From NCBI GenBank assembly GCA_041650805.1, contig JBAZKM010000004.1:1-64000 (forward strand): a stretch of 64,000 bases of DNA, read 5' to 3'. Shown here in pieces: positions 34,982 through 42,296 of the stretch (its first letter is position 1; every line of letters begins with the position of its first letter). The stretch comes from Candidatus Omnitrophota bacterium. GTDB lineage: Bacteria > Omnitrophota > Gorgyraeia > 2-01-FULL-45-10. A model generated the notes under the pieces. It was not told the DNA's origin and ran no database searches. It saw only the letters and a list, made by a program, of their open reading frames with translations. Position numbers and translations under genes: made by a program.

Positions 34982-35016
34982 AAAAAAAATGTCTTCTAGT
35001 CTACCTGCTAGAAGAC
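34982..35016 (-). terminator. Terminator-like hairpin in the hppA leader (possible attenuator)
   Basis: 9-bp stem GTCTTCTAG/CTAGAAGAC (34991-34999 and 35008-35016) with 8 Ts (34982-34989). It lies between a good promoter and the hppA start, so hppA transcripts must read through it; it could also end the TonB-C gene transcript. Confidence 0.7.
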
Positions 35017-35039
35017 CACGTCGTCTTATATGTGCCTAT

Positions 35040-35068
35040 ATGTTACTACATCTTTCTCATTTAGTCAA
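35040..35068 (-). promoter_or_regulatory. Promoter upstream of the hppA leader
   Basis: On the minus strand TTGACT (35063-35068), 17-bp spacer, TAACAT (35040-35045); start near 35033, about 80 bases before the hppA ATG. Confidence 0.6.
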
Positions 35069-35115
35069 TTTCATAATTCGGGAAAGGGGGCCTCCGGATA
35101 TGTGCGGGACATTCC

Positions 35116-35634
35116 CTACTTCTCTTTAAATGATACCGTAACGGTGAAGGACATCTGCGGGAACGGAAGCCCTTCGGGGAAGGGCGGGAACGGCGATGCC
35201 TGTTTTATGCTTAAGGATGCTATCTCGGCCAGCCGGGCGTCTCCCGTAGACGCGGCCTTGTCCGTGTCGAACCCTATCAGGGTCCCGTCCGACTTCAGGA
35301 TGAAGTTAAGGATGACATCCCCCTCCTTATACCACCGGCGGTACCTGTACTTGAGCTCCTCTTTGATCTTCTCCCGTATGAGCTGGTAATAATCTATATA
35401 TCCCTTGCCGTATACCGGCTCGTTGACCGGCGGGGTTGCCTTGATATCGATGACCTTCCCGCTTTGGGCATCCCGCTCTTCCTGCTCGTACGTGATCTGG
35501 TAATATCTGAAATCGTTGCTTAAAGCGAACTGCCCCTGAGCGCTCTTCGCCTCCCGGGCACGGCAATCCCCGGGCAATGCGCAGCTGAGGAGCGCGCATA
35601 CAAAGATCGCGATAACGGCCGCGGAGATCTTCAT
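35116..35634 (-). CDS. Secreted TonB-C-like domain protein
   Basis: 172 residues with a signal peptide (residues ~1-26, cysteines at LSCALPGDC allow a lipoprotein reading). The C-terminal ~90 residues resemble the TonB C-terminal domain: YYQLIREKIKEELKYRYR, GDVILNFILKSDGTLIGF, then ASPFPPFPEGLPFPQ and FTVTVSFKE. It has no membrane anchor plus proline arm of a real TonB, so it is not an energy transducer by itself. Its ending closely matches the extra domain of the secretin at 8195. Unknown job; possibly binds an outer-membrane partner. Confidence 0.75.
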   Translation of the reverse strand: MKISAAVIAIFVCALLSCALPGDCRAREAKSAQGQFALSNDFRYYQITYEQEERDAQSGKVIDIKATPPVNEPVYGKGYIDYYQLIREKIKEELKYRYRRWYKEGDVILNFILKSDGTLIGFDTDKAASTGDARLAEIASLSIKQASPFPPFPEGLPFPQMSFTVTVSFKEK

Positions 35635-35678
35635 ATCTTCAGTTTACCATATAATCTTGCTGGTGAAAAATGATGGAC

Positions 35679-35783
35679 AAAAAGATGGCCCGCCTTCCTG
35701 TAATTAGCGATTCGGAGATGTTAGCGTTCGGCGGGCTCATCCGCCGAACGCTATCTTCCTGAAACACTAAACACAGGAAGGCG
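35679..35783 (-). terminator. Nested hairpin after tRNA-Phe
   Basis: Outer stem CGCCTTCCTGT with its complement (35691-35701 and 35773-35783), inner stem AGCGTTCGGCGG with its complement (35723-35734, 35741-35752), followed on the minus strand by five Ts (35679-35683). Probably the tRNA-Phe transcript end. Confidence 0.65.
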
Positions 35784-35785
35784 GA

Positions 35786-35860
35786 TGGTGCCGAGGGTAA
35801 GAGTCGAACTTACCACGCCTGCCTTTTCAGGGCAGCGCTCTACCGCTGAGCTACCTCGGC
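35786..35860 (-). tRNA. tRNA-Phe (anticodon GAA)
   Basis: Cloverleaf on the minus strand: acceptor GCCGAGG/CCTCGGC, anticodon stem CTGCC/GGCAG with loop CTGAAAA (anticodon GAA), T arm GGTAA-GTTCGACTC-TTACC region, discriminator A and encoded CCA. Confidence 0.95.
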
Positions 35861-35886
35861 GCTGAATAACATCCGTGAATAACATT

Positions 35887-35959
35887 AAAGTGTCGGCGAA
35901 TCTCGCCGAAGCACTTTGTCTACAACTTATTGACTGCGAAGGCGGAAAGCTACCTCGGC
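35887..35959. repeat. Palindrome and partial tRNA-Phe 5' copy
   Basis: Hairpin AAAGTG-CGGCGA...TCGCCG-CACTTT (35887-35917), then a 12-bp direct repeat of the tRNA-Phe 5' end (35948-35959 copies 35849-35860). Confidence 0.6.
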
Positions 35960-36005
35960 TTAAAACCGATAAATAAATTAACACGAAATGCGGATACCGT
36001 CAACC

Positions 36006-36956
36006 CTATTTGTATCCCGACCCTTTGATACCCTCGACGTAGTGTTCGGCGGTGAAGGCGGCTGCGGCCCCCTCGCCTATGGCGGTAGCTATCTGCCTCA
36101 GCGCCTTCTTCCGGACATCGCCGCAGGCGAATATCCCTTCCGCGGACGTATGCATGTCGATATCTGTCATTATATAGCCCTTTTCGTCCGTTTTGACCGC
36201 GCCTTTCACTATATCCGAATTCGGGGTGACCCCTATGAGGACAAAGACGCCGTCCGCCTTTACGATATCGTCCTTACCGGTAGCTACATCTTTTATCCTG
36301 ACGCCCTCGACCTTTGACCTCCCCGTGATCTCGACGGCGACAGAATTAAGCCGGAGCCCTATCCTGTCGTTCTTATGCACCCTCTCCTGCATGATCCTGG
36401 CGGCCCTGAGCTGCGAGCGCCGGTGGATGATGGTGACCTTCCTGGCAAATTTGGCCAGGAAGAGAGCATCCCCTACGGCGGTATCGCCTCCGCCGACGAC
36501 AGCCACCTCTTTATCCCTGAATAACGGGCCGTCGCATGTGGCGCAATACGAGACGCCCCGGCCGGTAAGCTCCCTCTCCCCCGGGATCCCCAGCGAATTC
36601 CAGCGCGCGCCTGTCGCTATTATAAGCGCCAGCGCCTCTATGCGCTCTCCCGAGGCCATCAGCACCGTGAAAGGGCCCTTTTCGCCGTTCTTTGCCGATA
36701 TCTCTTTCGCTTCGTCCATCTTCACATTGAGGCCGAACTTTCCGGCCTGTTTGACCATCTCTTCGACGAGTTCGGGTCCGCGCACCCCGCCGGAAAATCC
36801 CGGTACGTTCTCCACGATATCGGCTATCAATACCTGCCCCCCGCATGTCACCTGCTCTATCAGAAGCGTCTTCATCCTCGCGCGGCACGCGTATATCCCT
36901 GCCGTAAGCCCGGCGGGGCCGCCTCCTATTATGACTATGTCGTATATTTCACTCAT
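36006..36956 (-). CDS. trxB: Thioredoxin reductase
   Basis: 316 residues, usual length. FAD motif IIGGGPAGLTAG at the N-terminus, redox-active CATC in YCATCDGP, NADPH motif VVGGGDTAVGDA, and the C-terminal FAD contact GIFACGDVRKKALRQI. It reduces thioredoxin using NADPH. It follows the radical SAM gene by 27 bp on the same strand. Confidence 0.96.
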   Translation of the reverse strand: MSEIYDIVIIGGGPAGLTAGIYACRARMKTLLIEQVTCGGQVLIADIVENVPGFSGGVRGPELVEEMVKQAGKFGLNVKMDEAKEISAKNGEKGPFTVLMASGERIEALALIIATGARWNSLGIPGERELTGRGVSYCATCDGPLFRDKEVAVVGGGDTAVGDALFLAKFARKVTIIHRRSQLRAARIMQERVHKNDRIGLRLNSVAVEITGRSKVEGVRIKDVATGKDDIVKADGVFVLIGVTPNSDIVKGAVKTDEKGYIMTDIDMHTSAEGIFACGDVRKKALRQIATAIGEGAAAAFTAEHYVEGIKGSGYK

Positions 36957-36983
36957 TCAAATTCCCTCCCAACTCCTGACTTA

Positions 36984-38423
36984 TTATACCAGATGCCTGT
37001 AAAAAGTCCTCAACGATATGAGCGTGCGGGCAAGCTCTGACGGATCCGCCAGGCAGCGCGCCATTTTATAGATGATATACCCCGGCCTCATATAGAACCT
37101 GCGGCGCGCGTAGTTTGCCAGCCGCACAAGCTCTTTGTTGGAAAAATGCTCGGTGCTCACCACCGTGTTGTGCAGTCCTTCGGCGGTGACCCAGTCGGAG
37201 AACCGCTCGCTCGACAGGTACCCGTTATCCCTGGCCCATTCGTACGCCTCGGTGCCGGGATAGACCATGAGAGGGAAGAACTGCGCCGTGTCGCAATTGA
37301 GCCGTATCGCGAAGTCGATCGTCTCTAGCACCGTATCAAGACGGTCGCCCGGGTTACCTATCATGAAACAGCCGTGCACGAGAAGGCCCGCGCGCTTCGC
37401 GTCATGGCTGAAACGCTCCATCCTCTCTACGGTGACGCCTTTATGCACCTTATCCAGTACCTCCTGGGAACCGGATTCGAATCCGGCTATGATGAGCCGG
37501 CACCCGGCCTTCTTCATCATGACCATGGTCTCGAGATCAAGATCCGCCCTGACATTTGCGTACCACGGCATCTTCACCTTCCTATTTATCAGCTCCCTGC
37601 AGATCTCTCCCGTCCTTTTCGGATCCACAGTGAAGGTGTCGTCCTCTATACCTATCTCCTTTACATGCGGCAGCTCTCTCTTCACGTACTCGAATTCATC
37701 CGCTACGCTGCCCGCGGAGCGGAAACGGCACTTCCCGGGATGGAAGACCTGGGGATAGACACAAAAACTGCACCCGAAAGGACAACCCCTCCCCGTCATT
37801 ATCATGACGAAGGGGTGGAAGCTTGCCGCGAAGAAATAATCTTTTACGTTGAGATGGCGTTTATAAACGGAGGTGACGAACGGAAGACCGTCGAGGTCCT
37901 CTATCGAGGGTCTCTTACCGTTGTGGACTATAGCGTCTCCCCGGCGAAAGCTTATCCCCGGGATATCCGCGGGGCCTCTCCCGGAACCGAGCGCCCTGCA
38001 AAGGTCCCTTATCGTATGGTCGTACTCGCCTATCGCAACGGCGTCGATAGAGCGGCTCAGGCCGAGCGTCTCTTCCGGGAGCGCGGAAGGATGAGTGCCG
38101 ACAAGTATGACGAATGCTTTCTTCACGGCCGCCTTCACCGAAGAGGCCGTTTCGACATCGCTGTATATGCTGGGCGTAGAGGTGTCGACAACTATGACGT
38201 CCGGGTCGAAAGCGCGCGCCGCCTTTACAACATCGCTCTCCGAGAGACGGCGTGCCGGCCCGTCAATAAGTTTGATCTCGAAGCCGTCCTTTTCGAGTAC
38301 ACCTGCGGCGTAGGCAAGCCACACGGGATAATATAATGTGCCGGATTTGGTGACGGCCGGGCTGCGCGAAGAACGGGAGAAGGGCGCGTTCCTGAAAGGA
38401 GGGTTGAGAAAAAGCACTCTCAT
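36984..38423 (-). CDS. B12-binding-domain radical SAM protein
   Basis: 479 residues. The N-terminal B12-binding-like Rossmann domain (MRVLFLNPPF, DPDVIVVDTSTPSIYSD, ILVGTHPSALPEE) precedes the radical SAM core with the iron-sulfur motif CPFGCSFC (near residue 218). The latter continues with EIGIEDDTFTVDP, CRLIIAGFESGSQEVLDKV and HGCFMIGNPGDRLDT. Substrate unknown; such proteins act in methylation or lipid/secondary metabolism. It lies between lptF/G and trxB with 2-27 bp gaps. Confidence 0.92.
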   Translation of the reverse strand: MRVLFLNPPFRNAPFSRSSRSPAVTKSGTLYYPVWLAYAAGVLEKDGFEIKLIDGPARRLSESDVVKAARAFDPDVIVVDTSTPSIYSDVETASSVKAAVKKAFVILVGTHPSALPEETLGLSRSIDAVAIGEYDHTIRDLCRALGSGRGPADIPGISFRRGDAIVHNGKRPSIEDLDGLPFVTSVYKRHLNVKDYFFAASFHPFVMIMTGRGCPFGCSFCVYPQVFHPGKCRFRSAGSVADEFEYVKRELPHVKEIGIEDDTFTVDPKRTGEICRELINRKVKMPWYANVRADLDLETMVMMKKAGCRLIIAGFESGSQEVLDKVHKGVTVERMERFSHDAKRAGLLVHGCFMIGNPGDRLDTVLETIDFAIRLNCDTAQFFPLMVYPGTEAYEWARDNGYLSSERFSDWVTAEGLHNTVVSTEHFSNKELVRLANYARRRFYMRPGYIIYKMARCLADPSELARTLISLRTFYRHLV

Positions 38424-38425
38424 AT

Positions 38426-39520
38426 CTATCGCCGTGCGGTATGGATGAAGAGGATCGCCCCTGCCGCGAAGAATACGACGTTCGGGAGCGATGTACCTGC
38501 AAGCGGGGACATCACGCCTTTGAGCGACATCGCTATCCCACCCAGCAAAAGGCCCCAGTAGACGGCGAATATTATGAGGCTTATGCCGAACCCTATCGAC
38601 TTCTCGCTCCGGTGCGAACGTATCCCCAGCGGTATGCCCACCAGTATGAGGACGAAGGAGGCGATCGCCATATTGACCTTTTTATATATCTCCACCCAGA
38701 GCGCGGTAGGGTCTATCTTCTGATGGAGGCAGTTTGTGATCTCCAGCCGAAGCTCCCGTATCGTCATCTCCCGCGGCTTCTTCTGTATCTTCTCCTTCTT
38801 GAAGATCTTTGACAGGTCGAGCGTCATGTAGTATGTCTTGAAGTTCAGCTTGTAGAAACTGTCCGGCTCTGTGGGCGACGGTTCTTCGCTCGTGCCGTTA
38901 TAAAGCTTGAGTTCGATGATGTTCCTGGCCGGCACGGTATTGATCTCGCCGTACTCCGCCACTATGGTGCGCGTTGGTTTCCCTTCCTGCGGCTGGTAGA
39001 CGCGTATATTCTTAAGCTTATTCCCGCGTATCTCGTATATGAATATGACATAGTTCTCGAACCCGCGTATGAAGGTGCCCTCCTCGAGATAGGCGGTGGG
39101 GCTGCGTATGCCGATCTCCTTGATGGCCCGCCGCGAGGCGAATGACGCCTCCGGCGCCACCTGGTCGTTTATGAAGAAGGCCGCCACGCTGAATACTACG
39201 CCCAGCATGAGTATCGGCATAGACGCCCTGTAGAAGCTGACGCCGCTCGCCTTCATAGCGGTCAGTTCACCGTCGCTTGAGAACCGGCCGAAAGTGAGTA
39301 TCACGGCGGTGAGCGCCGCTACCGGCAGAGTGAAGCTCAAAAGCCACGGTATGAGGTACATAAAAAGTTTTACGACAGACAGGATGTCTACGCCCTTATT
39401 GATCAGGAGGTTCGCCAGCTGCAGGATGTTCCCTACTACGAGGACGAAGGTGAATACGATGATCGACAGGATGAATGAATGGGAAAATTCACGCAGTATG
39501 TAATTACGGAGTATACGCAT
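38426..39520 (-). CDS. LptF/LptG family permease
   Basis: 364 residues. The YjgP/YjgQ layout: three N-terminal membrane helices, a periplasmic beta-jellyroll (about 130-270: GTFIRGFENYVIFIYEI, IIELKLYNGTS), then three C-terminal helices (FVLILVGIPLGIRS, ISLIIFAVYWGLLLGG). The loop RFSSDGELTAMKASGVS is the family hallmark coupling helix. With LptB it extracts lipopolysaccharide toward LptC. Whether it is F or G cannot be settled; no second paralogue is here. Confidence 0.93.
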   Translation of the reverse strand: MRILRNYILREFSHSFILSIIVFTFVLVVGNILQLANLLINKGVDILSVVKLFMYLIPWLLSFTLPVAALTAVILTFGRFSSDGELTAMKASGVSFYRASMPILMLGVVFSVAAFFINDQVAPEASFASRRAIKEIGIRSPTAYLEEGTFIRGFENYVIFIYEIRGNKLKNIRVYQPQEGKPTRTIVAEYGEINTVPARNIIELKLYNGTSEEPSPTEPDSFYKLNFKTYYMTLDLSKIFKKEKIQKKPREMTIRELRLEITNCLHQKIDPTALWVEIYKKVNMAIASFVLILVGIPLGIRSHRSEKSIGFGISLIIFAVYWGLLLGGIAMSLKGVMSPLAGTSLPNVVFFAAGAILFIHTARR

Positions 39521-39526
39521 CGATCA

Positions 39527-40456
39527 TTAAAGTATGACGTCTTTTAAGAAATAGAAGAGGTCTTTCCACATATAGTAAGCGAGATACTCCCATAGCGGAG
39601 GAAATACCTTCCTGACCTCATAGTCGACATAGGTGCCGTTCACCCTGACGACGATATAGTGGAGGAACCCGCCCTCGCGGGCCGGGACCTGGGTAAGCAT
39701 CCCGCCGCCTCCGGACATGATGTAATGGACCCTCCCGAGCGTCTGGCTCTTGAATAGGTGTTCGTGGCCCGTGAAGACGGCGCTCACCCTGTATTGTTCG
39801 CAGAGCCGCATGAAACGCCTGGCCCACGGGCTGAGTTCCGGCCTGAACCACGACTGCTGGTAGAGAGATACGGGCGCCTTGTGCATTATTACGAACGCGT
39901 GCGTGTAGGAGAGCGATTTTTTGAGCTCCTCCTCAAACCACGAGAACTGGGCTTCCGTCAGGTCATTGGATGAATCGTCAAGGAATATGAAGTATGAATT
40001 CCTGTCCGCAAAGGCAAATTCCTTTTCGCCCGCGTACTTTTTGAAGAGGGACCCGTCGTCTTTGTCATCATCATGGTTCCCCATAGCCGTTATGACCGGC
40101 CGTTTGATGAGAGAGCGGACCCGGTTGAATATGCGGTAGTCCCATGCCGAACCGCGATACGTTGCGTCGCCCGATATGATAGCCATGTCCACGGGGATCT
40201 TACCGAACCTGTCCTCCATGTTTATGCGGCGTATCATCTTAAGCGCCGCGCTGTCGTTGAATATGAGGCCGGCGTGGTTATCCCCCAGGACGGTGAAGGC
40301 GAAATATTCGCCTTTATTGGCGGCCAGCTTCGCCGCGGCGTCGGCGTTCGTATACGGTCTGGGATCTCTCTGCAGATAAAGGGACAGAACGGGAAGCAGC
40401 GAGAACATGACCAATATTGCCAGAATAGACGCTGCTATCTTGAGTAGTCGTTTCAT
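39527..40456 (-). CDS. Membrane-anchored metallophosphoesterase
   Basis: 309 residues. An N-terminal membrane helix (LLKIAASILAILVMFSLLPVL) is followed by a calcineurin-like phosphoesterase domain with its metal motifs in order: VLGDNHAG, IISGDATY, TAMGNHDDD, VIMHKAP and TGHEHLF. It acts on the outer face of the inner membrane; the substrate is unknown. It lies 6 bp upstream of the lptF/G gene on the same strand. Confidence 0.9.
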   Translation of the reverse strand: MKRLLKIAASILAILVMFSLLPVLSLYLQRDPRPYTNADAAAKLAANKGEYFAFTVLGDNHAGLIFNDSAALKMIRRINMEDRFGKIPVDMAIISGDATYRGSAWDYRIFNRVRSLIKRPVITAMGNHDDDKDDGSLFKKYAGEKEFAFADRNSYFIFLDDSSNDLTEAQFSWFEEELKKSLSYTHAFVIMHKAPVSLYQQSWFRPELSPWARRFMRLCEQYRVSAVFTGHEHLFKSQTLGRVHYIMSGGGGMLTQVPAREGGFLHYIVVRVNGTYVDYEVRKVFPPLWEYLAYYMWKDLFYFLKDVIL

Positions 40457-40482
40457 AGCTATTTATCCTCTTTGATAGTACA

Positions 40483-40578
40483 TGGCGGAGAGGGAGAGAT
40501 TTGAACTCTCGATACCGGCTTTCACCAGTATGGCGGTTTAGCAAACCGCTGCCTTAAACCGGGCTAGGCTACCTCTCC
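40483..40578 (-). tRNA. tRNA-Ser (anticodon GCT)
   Basis: Type II tRNA on the minus strand: acceptor GGAGAGG/CCTCTCC, anticodon loop TTGCTAA (anticodon GCT) between GCGGT/ACCGC, long variable arm (ACTGGTGAAAGCCGGT), T arm GAGAG-TTCAAAT-CTCTC, discriminator G, encoded CCA. Its 5' end overlaps the tadA stop. Confidence 0.95.
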
Positions 40579-41043
40579 GCGAATTTTAGTCCTGCGTCTT
40601 GACCCGAAGAACTCCCGCAAAAGTCCCGCGCATTCTTCTCTAAGGATACCGCTCTTCACATCGAGCCGGTGGTTCAGCTTTCTGTTGCGGGTGATATCGA
40701 CCACCGATCCTGCGGCCCCGGCCTTAGGGTCGTCCGCCCCGTATATGAGGCGCTTTACCCTGGCCAGGACCAATGCGCCCGCGCACATAGGGCACGGCTC
40801 TATCGTGACATAGATGGCCGTGTCGAGCAACCGTTCGTTGCCGAGAAAAGAGGCGGCCTGGGTGATAGCGATCATCTCTGCGTGCGCGGTAGGGTCCCTA
40901 AGGAGCATTATCTGGTTGTGCGCCTTAGCTATGACCCTTCCCCTGTGGACTATGACGGCGCCGACAGGGACCTCGTCTTCCTCGAATGCCCTCCGCGCCT
41001 CTTTGAGCGCCTCGGCCATATATATGTCGTCGAGCTTGGACAT
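40564..41043 (-). CDS. tadA: tRNA-specific adenosine deaminase
   Basis: 159 residues. Zinc/active-site motifs of the deaminase fold: TAHAEMIAI (near residue 55) and PCPMCAGALV (near 83). EVPVGAVIV opens the domain. TadA converts A34 to inosine in tRNA-Arg(ACG), which is itself encoded 280 bp upstream (41323-41399). The last 15 bases, including the TAG stop, are the first bases of the tRNA-Ser gene. Confidence 0.95.
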   Translation of the reverse strand: MSKLDDIYMAEALKEARRAFEEDEVPVGAVIVHRGRVIAKAHNQIMLLRDPTAHAEMIAITQAASFLGNERLLDTAIYVTIEPCPMCAGALVLARVKRLIYGADDPKAGAAGSVVDITRNRKLNHRLDVKSGILREECAGLLREFFGSRRRTKIRGEVA

Positions 41044-41073
41044 AGGGTTGCGCGGTACAAATCTGCCTTTATC

Positions 41074-41160
41074 CCTCGCCTAAACGCTCTGAAAATTTCT
41101 TCGAAATTTTCAGAGCAGGCTTCGGCATGAATTTGCCTATCGGAAAGCTACAGCAAATTC
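41074..41160. repeat. tRNA-linked palindromic element, copy 4 (opposite orientation)
   Basis: Perfect hairpin CTCTGAAAATTTC-TTC-GAAATTTTCAGAG within a sequence matching the reverse complement of copy 1 (GCCTAAACG..., CAGGC, then GAATTTGC...GCAAATTC), ending directly at a tRNA-Arg 3'-end copy. Confidence 0.7.
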
Positions 41161-41235
41161 TATGGCGCGCCTGGCAGGATTCGGCTACTTCGGCGTCCAG
41201 AGGCCACCTCCGTAGCCAGCCCGCTCACTGTCGGC
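41161..41235 (-). pseudogene. Decayed tRNA-Arg copy
   Basis: The 3' end (acceptor, CCA and part of the T arm, 41161-41183) is identical to that of tRNA-Arg(ACG). The rest keeps an anticodon-loop-like CTGGCTACG but is disrupted, and no cloverleaf folds. Confidence 0.6.
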
Positions 41236-41322
41236 CGGAGGCCTTTTCCTCCCTTCGGTCGGCGTTCGCGGGCTTCGAATCCTGAAACGTGCCTTATAAT
41301 CAACTAGTTTACTGACGGTATA

Positions 41323-41399
41323 TGGCGCGCCTGGCAGGATTCGAACCTGCGACCACCTGGTTCGTAGCCAGATACTCTATCCAGCTGAGCTACAGGCGC
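41323..41399 (-). tRNA. tRNA-Arg (anticodon ACG)
   Basis: Cloverleaf on the minus strand: acceptor GCGCCTG/CAGGCGC, D arm GCTC/GAGT, anticodon loop CTACGAA (ACG, A34 a TadA target), T arm GCAGG-TTCGAAT-CCTGC, discriminator G and encoded CCA (41323-41325). Confidence 0.96.
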
Positions 41400-41406
41400 G
41401 GCTATA

Positions 41407-41587
41407 TCTTATGAATACCTTAATGCTCAGCTGGATGCCTACTACTAGTCTATTGCTACGCGGGCTATCCAGCTGAGCTACAGGCGCTAGAAAATTTGCT
41501 GCCTATTCCATCAGGCAAATTTTCACTCCGATGCCTGCATGCGTTTAGGCATCGGAGGAACAATCTTATGAATACCTTAATGCTCAG
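41407..41587. repeat. Partial tRNA-Arg 5' copy plus palindromic element copy 3 between direct repeats
   Basis: A direct repeat (CTTATGAATACCTTAATGCT) at 41408 and 41565 brackets a 23-bp copy of the tRNA-Arg(ACG) 5' end (41466-41488), followed without a gap by the palindromic element (41484-41558) seen at 20165. No gene lies in 41400-41602. Confidence 0.75.
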
Positions 41588-41602
41588 ATGAGCTATGCCT
41601 TA

Positions 41603-41923
41603 TCACTTCACTACGCTTCCAAGCGCGACATCGCGATCGGGGGAGATCACCGAGATCCCCTTCTCATCGCTCGCCGCAAGGAGCATCCCCTGGCTCTCTA
41701 CGCCGCGCAGGACGGCGGGGTCGAGGTTATCGACCACTATGACCTCGCGCCCTATCAAGTCCTCTTTCTTATAAGACATCTTTATGCCTGCCACAAGCTG
41801 TTTCGTCCTGCCGCCCAGATCAACCGTTACGACGTACAGCTTGTCCGCGTTGGGGTGGTCATTCACCTCTTTGATCTTAGCTATGCGGAATTCCAGTTTT
41901 CTGAACTCTTCGATCGTTGCCAT
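41603..41923 (-). CDS. tRNA-binding domain protein (CsaA / MetG C-terminal type)
   Basis: 106 residues, a single OB-fold tRNA-binding domain like the C-terminal part of methionyl-tRNA synthetase or free CsaA: IEEFRKLEFRIAKIKEVNDHPNADKLYVVTVDLG (opening cited in part), LVAGIKMSYKKEDLIGREVIVV and GVESQGMLLAAS. It may act as a free tRNA chaperone or associate with MetG. It has its own promoter. Confidence 0.92.
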   Translation of the reverse strand: MATIEEFRKLEFRIAKIKEVNDHPNADKLYVVTVDLGGRTKQLVAGIKMSYKKEDLIGREVIVVDNLDPAVLRGVESQGMLLAASDEKGISVISPDRDVALGSVVK

Positions 41924-41944
41924 AAGGCCCCTTATATTGCTACT

Positions 41945-41973
41945 ATGATAACATGAAGCGGCCGCATAAACAA
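41945..41973 (-). promoter_or_regulatory. Promoter of the tRNA-binding protein gene
   Basis: On the minus strand TTGTTT (41968-41973), 17-bp spacer, TATCAT (41945-41950). Confidence 0.55.
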
Positions 41974-41986
41974 GACACTCCGGCCC

Positions 41987-42274
41987 CTAATTCAGCTCGC
42001 CCGCGGCGTCGCTTGGGACCACTATGGGAAGGCCAGTATTGGGGTCGTAACTCTGCCACCTGTCCATGGTGCCGTCGCCGTTCTCGTCATAGCCTCTCCT
42101 GACCAGCCTACCGGTGTCATCATACGCATCTTTCCCGTCGATGGCCCCGTCGCCGTCCCTGTCGACGTCTATCTCTTTCAACACAACGGTCTTATTATCT
42201 TCCGCCTCTCCGGCTACGCATATGCCCGCGCCCAGGAAGGCGGCAAATATCACGGCGATCCACAGATACCTCAT
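41987..42274 (-). CDS. Small exported protein with Ca-binding-like repeats
   Basis: 95 residues. Signal peptide (about 1-20, ending VAGEA), then two or three EF-hand-like loops DVDRDGDGAIDGKDAYDD and YDENGDGTMDRWQSYDPN (DxDxDG type without flanking helices), as in many secreted Ca-binding repeats. Function unknown. Ribosome site AAGGAGGAG before the ATG. It follows the glycosyltransferase gene by 22 bp. Confidence 0.7.
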   Translation of the reverse strand: MRYLWIAVIFAAFLGAGICVAGEAEDNKTVVLKEIDVDRDGDGAIDGKDAYDDTGRLVRRGYDENGDGTMDRWQSYDPNTGLPIVVPSDAAGELN

Positions 42275-42296
42275 ACGCTCCTCCTTTTTAAGATCC

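Noticed and set aside
35116..35634. TonB itself
   Set aside because: No proline-rich periplasmic arm and no anchoring helix with the conserved Ser/His; only the C-terminal domain matches, and no exbB/exbD is nearby.
41161..41343. Direct repeats of a tRNA-Arg 3' end as attL/attR of an integrated element
   Set aside because: The repeats are only about 160 bp apart, with no integrase or cargo. More likely decay or duplication of the tRNA.
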